Shown one piece after another: positions 53,870 to 61,282 of a stretch of 64,000 nucleotides of DNA. The DNA lies in assembly GCA_033765235.1 (NCBI GenBank), contig JANRIG010000035.1:33242-97241 (forward strand). Reading direction: 5' to 3'. Source of the DNA: JANRIG01 sp033765235. Its GTDB lineage: Bacteria > Bacteroidota > Bacteroidia > Cytophagales > UBA9547. Within the stretch, counting starts at the first letter, position 1; each line of letters starts with the position of its first letter. Under the pieces are notes generated by a model. The model searched no databases. It had not been told where the DNA came from and saw only the letters and a list, made by a program, of their open reading frames with translations. The position numbers were made by a program, and so were the translations under genes.

Positions 53870-54916
53870 ATGGCAAAATTAAATTTTGGCGGTGTAGAAG
53901 AAAACGTAGTAACCCGCGAAGAGTTTCCACTCAAAAAAGCACAAGAAGTATTAAAAAATGAAACAATTGCCGTGATAGGATATGGCGTGCAAGGACCCGG
54001 ACAGGCACTCAATCAAAAAGACAATGGTATCAATGTCATAGTAGGACAGCGCCCCGGCAAAACTTATGACAAAGCCGTGGCAGACGGTTGGGTGCCCGGC
54101 AATACACTTTTTAATATTGAAGAAGCTTTAGAAAAAGGCACCATTATTTGTTTTCTATTGTCAGACGCAGCACAAATACAGCTTTGGCCAACCGTCAAAA
54201 AATACCTTACCAAAGGCAAAGCCTTATATTTTTCGCACGGCTTCGGTATTACCTACAAAGAGCGCACAGGCATCATTCCTCCTGCCGATGTAGATGTGAT
54301 ATTAGTAGCCCCCAAAGGGTCAGGCACATCGCTTCGCCGCATGTTTTTGCAAGGCAGAGGGCTCAACTCATCTTATGCCATATTCCAAGATGCCACAGGC
54401 AGAGCCAAAGACCGTGTAGTAGCCATGGGCATAGCTGTAGGCTCAGGATACTTGTTTGAAACTACCTTCCAAAATGAAGTGTTCTCCGACCTCACCGGCG
54501 AGAGAGGCACACTTATGGGTGCCATACAAGGCATATTTGCTGCACAATATGAAGTGTTGCGTGCCAATGGTCACTCGCCATCAGAGGCATTTAACGAAAC
54601 TGTAGAAGAACTCACCCAATCACTCATGCCACTGGTAGCCGAAAACGGAATGGACTGGATGTATGCCAACTGTAGCACCACTGCACAGCGTGGCGCATTA
54701 GACTGGTGGAAGCCATTCAAAGACGCTACCAAACCTGTGTTTGAAAAACTGTACAAAGAAGTAGCAGCCGGCAACGAAGCCCAACGCTCTATAGACTCCA
54801 ACTCCAAAGCAGACTACAGAGAAAAACTAGAGATAGAACTTAAAGAACTGCGCGATTCTGAAATGTGGCAATCAGGAAAAACGGTACGCGGTCTGCGCCC
54901 TGAAAATCAAAAATAA
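53870..54916 (+). CDS. ilvC: Ketol-acid reductoisomerase
   Basis: Second step of valine, leucine and isoleucine synthesis. It has 348 residues. The NADPH-binding loop GYGVQGPGQALNQKDNG, the SHGFGITYKER segment and C-terminal helical domain with DLTGERGTLMGAIQG are visible. Other ilv genes are not in the window. Transcribed alone and convergent with the desaturase; a 10-bp hairpin lies between. Confidence 0.95.
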   Translation: MAKLNFGGVEENVVTREEFPLKKAQEVLKNETIAVIGYGVQGPGQALNQKDNGINVIVGQRPGKTYDKAVADGWVPGNTLFNIEEALEKGTIICFLLSDAAQIQLWPTVKKYLTKGKALYFSHGFGITYKERTGIIPPADVDVILVAPKGSGTSLRRMFLQGRGLNSSYAIFQDATGRAKDRVVAMGIAVGSGYLFETTFQNEVFSDLTGERGTLMGAIQGIFAAQYEVLRANGHSPSEAFNETVEELTQSLMPLVAENGMDWMYANCSTTAQRGALDWWKPFKDATKPVFEKLYKEVAAGNEAQRSIDSNSKADYREKLEIELKELRDSEMWQSGKTVRGLRPENQK

Positions 54917-54929
54917 ACATGAATAGGCA

Positions 54930-54956
54930 GAGCATCAAATAACATTTTTGGTGCTC
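54930..54956. terminator. Hairpin between convergent ilvC and desaturase genes
   Basis: GAGCATCAAA (54930-54939) pairs with TTTGGTGCTC (54947-54956), ten pairs including one wobble, 7-base loop. It lacks a strong T run, so termination is likely but weak. It overlaps the last codon of the desaturase. Confidence 0.45.
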
Positions 54957-55968
54957 ACATTGCCTTCACCAATTGCTCATCGGGCTTAGCATTATCGTTT
55001 AGGGGTACTTTACCTCTGTTTTCGCGAATGGTGCGTGAGAATACAGACAAACTATTGTCGAATAAAAAACGGAATAGCAATTTAGTGTAGGAGGTATGAT
55101 ATGCCAAAGTATCATAATATTCTGATGCTATCTTCCTGATTTTTGGCAAGTTGTGCCAAGGCACCGAGGGGAAATCATGATGCTCATTGTGGTGTCCTAC
55201 ATTGAGGTTGGGCACATTGAGCGGACCATAGTAGCTGTATGTCTCCTGTGGCACACTGGTGAGGTAGTGCTCCTGTATCCACCGAGCACCCAAAGGGTGC
55301 AACCCAATAGAGAAAAAGAGACTTGCAAGCATAAATACAAATGCTTTTATACCCAAAAAATATATTACAAGTGCTGTAAAAGTGAAATTGGCTACCCAGT
55401 TTATAATAGTCCAAGTATCAAAAATTTGTATTTCTTTGGTAAGCCTCAACGGCCTGAATGCCTGAAATACAGGATAAAATAGCAACCACAATGCTTTGCC
55501 TATGGTAGAGTTATGAAATAGTCTTGCCTCCCATTTGTACGGCAAGTCGCCATCAAGCTCAGGCACTCCTTGAAATACATGGTGCTTAAGATGATACTTT
55601 TGAAATGATACAGCACTGGGTACTATCTGAGGCAAGTTGGCTATGATGCCCGCCACGAGATTTGCCTCTTTACTTTTAAATATCAGATTGTGTGCTACCT
55701 CATGAATACATATAAATAAGGTATGATTGGCAAATGCACCTATAAAGTAGGCCGCCAAGAATACTACCCACCAAGGTTGGGCACTTACTAAGTAGCCCAC
55801 AGCTATCATAAGAGCCACACAAAAGAGTATTACATATATGGTGTTAGGGTTTCGCCCTATAAGCTCCCTTATTTCAGGATGTTTTTTTATTATTTCTTTA
55901 GTTCTGCTACGGTGAGGCTCAGGATCTTGCGAAAACAGAAAGTCTTCTGGTGCGGCTGACATGGTCAT
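54955..55968 (-). CDS. Fatty-acid desaturase, dihydroceramide delta-4 desaturase-like
   Basis: A 337-residue membrane desaturase. Histidine boxes are HEVAH (89-93), HLKHH (126-130) and HHNEHH (259-264). The whole layout recalls eukaryotic DEGS1: an N-terminal DFLF...PHRSRTKEIIKKHPEIRELIGRNP segment (written in pieces), ETYSYYGPLNVPNLNVGHHN and HDFPSVPWHNLPKIRKIASEYYD. That region is unusually close to the animal protein. Bacteroidota make sphingolipids but usually dihydroceramides, so a delta-4 desaturase would be notable. ATG 55968 is preferred to a TTG at 56010. Confidence 0.88.
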   Translation of the reverse strand: MTMSAAPEDFLFSQDPEPHRSRTKEIIKKHPEIRELIGRNPNTIYVILFCVALMIAVGYLVSAQPWWVVFLAAYFIGAFANHTLFICIHEVAHNLIFKSKEANLVAGIIANLPQIVPSAVSFQKYHLKHHVFQGVPELDGDLPYKWEARLFHNSTIGKALWLLFYPVFQAFRPLRLTKEIQIFDTWTIINWVANFTFTALVIYFLGIKAFVFMLASLFFSIGLHPLGARWIQEHYLTSVPQETYSYYGPLNVPNLNVGHHNEHHDFPSVPWHNLPKIRKIASEYYDTLAYHTSYTKLLFRFLFDNSLSVFSRTIRENRGKVPLNDNAKPDEQLVKAM

Positions 55969-56092
55969 ATATTTTTTGTGTAAAATTAATGGTAATGTAT
56001 TAAAAAACAAAATGAGATTTGATTATTAGAATTATTATCAAAAATATCACAAAAAAAAATCATACATTCATATACAATTATGATTTTTTCCC

Positions 56093-56100
56093 TATATTTG
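56093..56100 (+). promoter_or_regulatory. -7 box upstream of infC
   Basis: TATATTTG at 56093-56100, followed by CGCC, 32 bases before the infC ATT. No clear TTG at the -33 distance. An AT palindrome (AAATTTAAAATTTTAAA) follows. Confidence 0.4.
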
Positions 56101-56132
56101 CGCCTCTTTTGTAAAATTTAAAATTTTAAACC

Positions 56133-56729
56133 ATTAATACAGGCAATACAAACAAATTTTCAAAGCCAAATAATAAGGGCAATAAACCCTATTTTAGAGG
56201 GCCGCGCAAAGAAGAAGATGCTCATAAAATAAATGAGCGTATTACCGCTTCAAAAGTACGTGTGGTAGGTGAAAACATACCGCAAGGAATATTTCCATTA
56301 AGCGAAGCAATAAAAATTGCCCAAAATGAAGGTTTAGATTTAGTAGAGATAGTGCCCAATGCAGACCCACCGGTGTGCAGAGTGATAGACTACTCTAAGT
56401 TTAAATACGAGCAGAAGAAAAAGCAAAAAGAAATAAAAGCCAAAGCTCAAAAATCTGTGGTAAAAGAGATTAGGTTTAGCCCTAATACAGATGATCATGA
56501 TTTTGACTTTAAGATAAAACACGCTCAAAACTTTCTTAAAGAAGGTGCAAAAGTAAAAGCTTATGTGCATTTTGTAGGTAGGTCTATTGCGTACAAAGAA
56601 AGAGGCGAAATATTACTTCTCAAATTTGCTCAGCAGCTGGAGGAGTATGCCAAAGTAGAGCAGTTGCCGTATTTGGAGGGCAAGCGCATGTTTATCATGC
56701 TCACCGGCAAGCCAAATATTAAAAAATAA
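56133..56729 (+). CDS. infC: Translation initiation factor IF-3 (start codon ATT)
   Basis: IF-3 prevents subunit joining and checks start codons. The frame is open from just after TAA at 56127, and the only sensible start is ATT at 56133, giving 198 residues: NTGNTNKFSKPNNKGNKPYF, then PRKEEDAHKINERITASKVRVVG, a full N-terminal domain, and the C-terminal domain with EIRFSPNTDDHDFDFKIKHA. The GTG at 56262 would cut off the conserved INERIT segment. In other bacteria infC starts with ATT or a similar codon to let IF-3 repress its own translation. Confidence 0.88.
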   Translation: MNTGNTNKFSKPNNKGNKPYFRGPRKEEDAHKINERITASKVRVVGENIPQGIFPLSEAIKIAQNEGLDLVEIVPNADPPVCRVIDYSKFKYEQKKKQKEIKAKAQKSVVKEIRFSPNTDDHDFDFKIKHAQNFLKEGAKVKAYVHFVGRSIAYKERGEILLLKFAQQLEEYAKVEQLPYLEGKRMFIMLTGKPNIKK

Positions 56730-56754
56730 GTGTAGAATTAAATATTATAATAAT

Positions 56755-56955
56755 ATGCCAAAATTAAAGACAAATTCATCTGCAACCAAGAGGTTTAAAA
56801 TCACTGCAAATGGCAAATTGAAAAGAAAAAATGCATTTAAAAACCATATCCTCACCAAAAAATCTACTAAACGCAAGAGAAGATTAGGAGTGAAATCTGT
56901 AGTGCATCCTGCCGACCAAAATAGGATAGAGATGCTATTCAGAGGTGTGTTATAA
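56755..56955 (+). CDS. rpmI: Ribosomal protein L35 (bL35)
   Basis: A 66-residue basic protein (MPKLKTNSSATKRFKITANG, then KRKNAFKNHILTKKSTKRKR), the standard L35. Between infC and rplT as in most bacteria, 25 bases after infC. Confidence 0.97.
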   Translation: MPKLKTNSSATKRFKITANGKLKRKNAFKNHILTKKSTKRKRRLGVKSVVHPADQNRIEMLFRGVL

Positions 56956-57042
56956 TTAATGTATTGGTTTATATGTTTCACCCGGTGTACGGCTCCTAAA
57001 GTAAATAACTACTGCCTAACATCAAAAAATGAGTAAAAAAAT

Positions 57043-57390
57043 ATGTCACGTTCAGTAAATTCGCCCGCTTCAAGGGCAAGAAGAAAAAAATTCTTAGGCA
57101 TGGCCAAAGGCTATGTGATGGGAAATAGCAGGCTATACACTGTAGCCCGCAACCGCGTAGAAAAAGGGCTTCAATACGCATATCGCGACCGCAAAGCGAA
57201 AAAACGCGAATATCGCGCTTTGTGGATACAGCGTATTAATGCAGGTGTGCGCGAGTTGGGATATTCTTACTCTGCGTTTATGGGCAGGCTCAACAAATCT
57301 GAGGTGTCACTCGACCGCAAAGTACTCGCAGACCTGGCAATGAATAACCCTGAGTCGTTCAAGGCTGTGGTGGAGCAGATAATGAAATAA
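57043..57390 (+). CDS. rplT: Ribosomal protein L20 (bL20)
   Basis: A 115-residue L20 with the basic start (MSRSVNSPASRARRKKFLGM), AKGYVMGNSRLYTVARNRVEKGLQYAYRDRK (in pieces: AKGYVMG, NRVEKGLQYAYRDRK), and the C-terminal domain with NINAGVRELGYSYSAF-type residues (RINAGVREL). L20 is needed for early 50S assembly and in E. coli represses its own operon. Followed by a strong terminator. Confidence 0.97.
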   Translation: MSRSVNSPASRARRKKFLGMAKGYVMGNSRLYTVARNRVEKGLQYAYRDRKAKKREYRALWIQRINAGVRELGYSYSAFMGRLNKSEVSLDRKVLADLAMNNPESFKAVVEQIMK

Positions 57391-57417
57391 CAGCTCAAAA
57401 TATATATACACACCATC

Positions 57418-57450
57418 AAGCCTTTTATGAAATAATTAAAAGGCTTTTTT
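57418..57450 (+). terminator. Terminator of infC-rpmI-rplT
   Basis: AAGCCTTTTA (57418-57427) pairs perfectly with TAAAAGGCTT (57437-57446), 9-base loop, then T run to 57450. The next gene's ATG follows immediately at 57451. Confidence 0.85.
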
Positions 57451-58074
57451 ATGCAAATACTAATAGAGTCTCAATATTTGTCGCCATGGAAGGTATACAG
57501 CGAATTTATTAATGCAGATACTATATGCATAGAACAATGTGAAAATTATCAGAAGCAAACCTATAGAAATCGCTGCTACATAGCCGGAGCAAACGGGATA
57601 CTACCACTCATAGTGCCGGTACAGCATGGTAATAGCAAATACATAAAGGATATAAAAATAGAATATGCACAACGCTGGCAGCAGGTACACCTTCGCGGTA
57701 TTAAAAGTTGCTATGGCAAAGCACCATTTTTTGAATACCATTATTCCAAATTCGAAGAAATTTACATGACAAAAACACCATTTTTGATAGACCTAAATCA
57801 AAAATTTATGACATTGTGTCTGGAAATATTAAAACTTAAAAAAAAAATCACCCATAGTAAATTGTATGAATTGCGTGTTTTTGAAAAAAATATACAAGAT
57901 ATTAGAAATAAATACTTACCTGACACACACTTTCCGGCATTAATACCAAAAATAGATGGAATATATTATCAACCACATGTACAAAGTTTTGCATCAAATT
58001 TGTCTGTGTTAGATTTGATATTCAATGAGGGAACAAATGCAATGAATATTATGTATAATAACGAACAAAACTAA
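57451..58074 (+). CDS. WbqC-family protein
   Basis: A 207-residue soluble protein of the WbqC family: ESQYLSPWKVYSEFINADTICIEQCENYQKQTYRNRC (in pieces: QYLSPWKVYSEF, CENYQKQTYRNRCYI), LPLIVPVQHG and WQQVHLRGIKSCYGKAPFFEYH. WbqC-type proteins are found in polysaccharide loci and are related to sugar-modifying enzymes; the exact reaction is unclear. Its start codon directly follows a terminator hairpin, an unusual arrangement. Confidence 0.85.
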   Translation: MQILIESQYLSPWKVYSEFINADTICIEQCENYQKQTYRNRCYIAGANGILPLIVPVQHGNSKYIKDIKIEYAQRWQQVHLRGIKSCYGKAPFFEYHYSKFEEIYMTKTPFLIDLNQKFMTLCLEILKLKKKITHSKLYELRVFEKNIQDIRNKYLPDTHFPALIPKIDGIYYQPHVQSFASNLSVLDLIFNEGTNAMNIMYNNEQN

Positions 58075-58160
58075 AATTCGACATGTTTTATAATATATCA
58101 TAAAAATTAATATATTTAGCCCGTTGTCAGGTTGGGTTATTGATGACAACAATTATAGAT

Positions 58161-60704
58161 ATGGAAGCAAAATTTTCAGAAAAAGTAAAAGAAGTAATAT
58201 CACTTTCCAAAGAGGAAGCCATGAGGCTTGGTCATGACTACATAAGCACTGAGCATTTGGTGTTGGGAATGATACGAGAAGGTGACGGCATAGCACTGGC
58301 TGTTCTCAAAAAACTGGGGGTAGATATAAACGAGCTAAAAAGGGCAATAGAAAGCAACTCAAAAAGTAGTTCTATTTTTCCAAAAATAAAAAATGTAGAT
58401 CAAATACCCCTGACCAAGCAAGCAGAAAAGGTACTAAAAATGACCTATTTAGAGGCAAAATCATTTAAGAGCGAGCTCATAGGCACAGAGCATGTAATGC
58501 TATCTATATTGCGCGACCCCGAAAATGTAGCTACTCAAATCATCAGCAAATTTGATGTGAATTATGAAATATTCAAAGAAATGACCCAATATCACCTGCA
58601 AAACCCACAAGCTACCTCAGATACAGATGACCCTGATGATGACTCAGGCAAAATGTTTGGCAGCAGCGGGCAAGGTAGCACAGGCAAAGAATCTACTGCC
58701 AAATCGGGTGAAAAATCAAAAACACCTGTGCTTGACAACTTTGGCAGAGACCTTACCAAAATAGCCGAAGACGGAAAGCTTGACCCTATAGTAGGCCGTG
58801 AAAAAGAAATAGAACGTGTGGCGCAGATATTGAGCCGTCGCAAAAAAAATAATCCTATACTGATAGGGGAGCCCGGAGTAGGCAAAACCGCCATAGCTGA
58901 AGGTCTTGCATTGCGCATAGTACAAAAAAAGGTATCTCGCGTGCTTTTTGGCAAACGTGTCATTACCCTTGACTTAGCATCTTTGGTGGCAGGCACCAAA
59001 TATCGCGGTCAGTTTGAAGAACGTATGAAAGCCGTGATGACCGAGCTGGAAAAATCACCCGATGTCATACTTTTTATAGACGAGTTGCATACCATAGTAG
59101 GTGCTGGAGGTGCTTCAGGATCGCTCGATGCCTCTAATATGTTTAAACCTGCACTTGCTAGAGGAGATATTCAATGTATAGGTGCCACCACCCTTGATGA
59201 ATATCGTCAATATATAGAAAAAGACGGTGCACTTGCACGCCGTTTTCAGGTAGTAATGGTAGATGCCACTACTGTGGACGAAACCATACAAATATTGCAA
59301 AACATAAAAGACAAATATGAAGACCACCACCATGTATTGTACACTGACGATGCTGTGAATGCTTGTGTAAAATTATCAGACAGATATATTACAGACAGAT
59401 TTTTGCCTGACAAAGCCATAGATGTGCTCGACGAGGTAGGAGCACGTGTACATATAAACAATATACATGTGCCTGCAGAGATTACCAAACTTGAAGAGCA
59501 GATAGAAATTGTAAAAAAAGACAAAAATAAAGTTGTAAAAAGTCAGAAATACGAGGAGGCAGCCCAACTGCGCGACAAAGAAAAAAAACTCATAGAACAA
59601 CTTGAAATGGCAAAATCGCGGTGGGAAGAAGATACCAAGCAAAAACGCTACACAGTATCTGACCAAAATGTGGCCGAAGTAATAGGCATGATGACCGGAA
59701 TACCTGTGTCGCGCATTGCCCAAAAAGAAAATTTGAAATTGGTAAATATGGCTGCCGAGATTACCGGCAAAGTGATAGGACAAGCAGAAGCCATAAGCAA
59801 ACTTTCCAAGGCTATACAACGCACCAGAGTAGGGCTCAAAGACCCTAAAAAGCCCATTGGCTCTTTTGTATTTCTTGGTCCTACAGGTGTAGGCAAAACA
59901 GAGCTTGCCAAAGTACTCGCCAATTATCTATTTGACAAAGAAGATGCACTCGTGCGCATAGATATGAGTGAATATATGGAAAAATTCTCAATATCAAGAT
60001 TAGTAGGAGCACCTCCCGGATATGTAGGTTATGAAGAAGGAGGGCAACTCACCGAAAAAATAAGGCGCAAACCTTATAGTGTAATTTTATTAGACGAAAT
60101 AGAAAAAGCACACCCTGATATATTCAATATACTCCTGCAAGTGCTTGACGATGGCATACTTACCGATGGTTTAGGGCGAAGAGTGGATTTTAGAAACACT
60201 ATCATCATTATGACCTCTAATATAGGTGTGCGCGACCTCAAAGACTTTGGCAGTGGTATAGGATTTAATACCAAAGCCAAAAAAGAGCAGGGCGATGATA
60301 TTATGAAATCTACCATACAAAATGCACTACGTAAAACATTTTCACCTGAGTTTCTTAACCGTCTTGATGATGTGATAGTGTTTAACCACCTGAGCAGGGA
60401 AGACATACACAAAATTATTGACATATCACTAGGCAAGCTATTGGGTAGAGTGCTCAACTTAGGATATAAAATAGAACTTACAGAAAAAGCCAAAGATTTT
60501 ATTGCCGAAAAAGGATATGACCAGCAGTTTGGTGCCAGACCACTGAACCGTGCTATTCAGAAATATCTTGAAGACCCTATAGCAGAAGAAATATTAAAAG
60601 GCGATGTAGAAGAAGGTGATACCATTGTAGCAGACTATCATGATAAAGCTGAGGAACTATTGCTGAAAGTAAAAAAGAAAAAGACCGAAAAAGCAGCTGA
60701 ATAG
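58161..60704 (+). CDS. clpC: ClpC ATPase, Clp protease regulatory subunit
   Basis: An 847-residue HSP100/Clp unfoldase that feeds substrates to ClpP. Clp N-domain (EAKFSEKVKEVISLSKEEAM, two repeats) to about 145, AAA1 with Walker A GEPGVGKTA (lysine 242), a UVR-type coiled segment (KYEEAAQLRDKEKKLIEQLE), AAA2 with GPTGVGKTE (lysine 579) and a D2-small domain. ATG 58161 gives the family N-terminus; a TTG at 58140 and ATG at 58143 would add a few residues. clpP is not in the window. Confidence 0.96.
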   Translation: MEAKFSEKVKEVISLSKEEAMRLGHDYISTEHLVLGMIREGDGIALAVLKKLGVDINELKRAIESNSKSSSIFPKIKNVDQIPLTKQAEKVLKMTYLEAKSFKSELIGTEHVMLSILRDPENVATQIISKFDVNYEIFKEMTQYHLQNPQATSDTDDPDDDSGKMFGSSGQGSTGKESTAKSGEKSKTPVLDNFGRDLTKIAEDGKLDPIVGREKEIERVAQILSRRKKNNPILIGEPGVGKTAIAEGLALRIVQKKVSRVLFGKRVITLDLASLVAGTKYRGQFEERMKAVMTELEKSPDVILFIDELHTIVGAGGASGSLDASNMFKPALARGDIQCIGATTLDEYRQYIEKDGALARRFQVVMVDATTVDETIQILQNIKDKYEDHHHVLYTDDAVNACVKLSDRYITDRFLPDKAIDVLDEVGARVHINNIHVPAEITKLEEQIEIVKKDKNKVVKSQKYEEAAQLRDKEKKLIEQLEMAKSRWEEDTKQKRYTVSDQNVAEVIGMMTGIPVSRIAQKENLKLVNMAAEITGKVIGQAEAISKLSKAIQRTRVGLKDPKKPIGSFVFLGPTGVGKTELAKVLANYLFDKEDALVRIDMSEYMEKFSISRLVGAPPGYVGYEEGGQLTEKIRRKPYSVILLDEIEKAHPDIFNILLQVLDDGILTDGLGRRVDFRNTIIIMTSNIGVRDLKDFGSGIGFNTKAKKEQGDDIMKSTIQNALRKTFSPEFLNRLDDVIVFNHLSREDIHKIIDISLGKLLGRVLNLGYKIELTEKAKDFIAEKGYDQQFGARPLNRAIQKYLEDPIAEEILKGDVEEGDTIVADYHDKAEELLLKVKKKKTEKAAE

Positions 60705-61282
60705 CTAATAGTTTAATTCTTACTATTTTACAAAGCCCTTAGGTTGTAGCTTTTGCTGCAACCATTACATCTATTTATACTTATATACATCTGCCCACAC
60801 ATATATTTTCAAATTATTTTCAATTTTTCACAAAATATTTTCACATTTCTCTGCAACTCACTGACAATCACCAAATATCCACTTATAAAGGGACAAAAAC
60901 CCCCACATTTAGACGCAAATTTTTTATAATAAATACGTCTTTAGTCTGATTTTTATATAAATAATTTTGATAGTGCTACAACTTTGGAGCATATATTTAT
61001 TAATACAGCCTTATAGAAGCATGTAATATTTGAGTAGTTAACAATTTGTTAATATTGAATATATAAATCACATTATTATACTTGCACCGTGAAGTTGATA
61101 ATATGTGCGTGAGTGAATAAGCGAGTGAATTTTGAATGAAACATCAATTTTAACTTTACAATTTCTTAATTTGGAAATAAAAAATTACTTGCTAATGTTT
61201 ATTATTCAACAATAAAAAATCATCATTCAAAAATCATAAATCAATAATATTATTAAATTTTCAATCTTAAATCTTAAATATC
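60705..61282. other. AT-rich region upstream of the surface-protein gene
   Basis: No gene. It holds a 9-bp hairpin with TTTT loop at 60742-60763 (GGTTGTAGC/GCTGCAACC, one wobble), perhaps ending clpC transcription, and a weak promoter (TTG 61055-61057, 19 bases, TATACTTG 61077-61084) which would leave a leader of about 190 bases for the surface-protein gene. Nothing else recognised. Confidence 0.45.
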
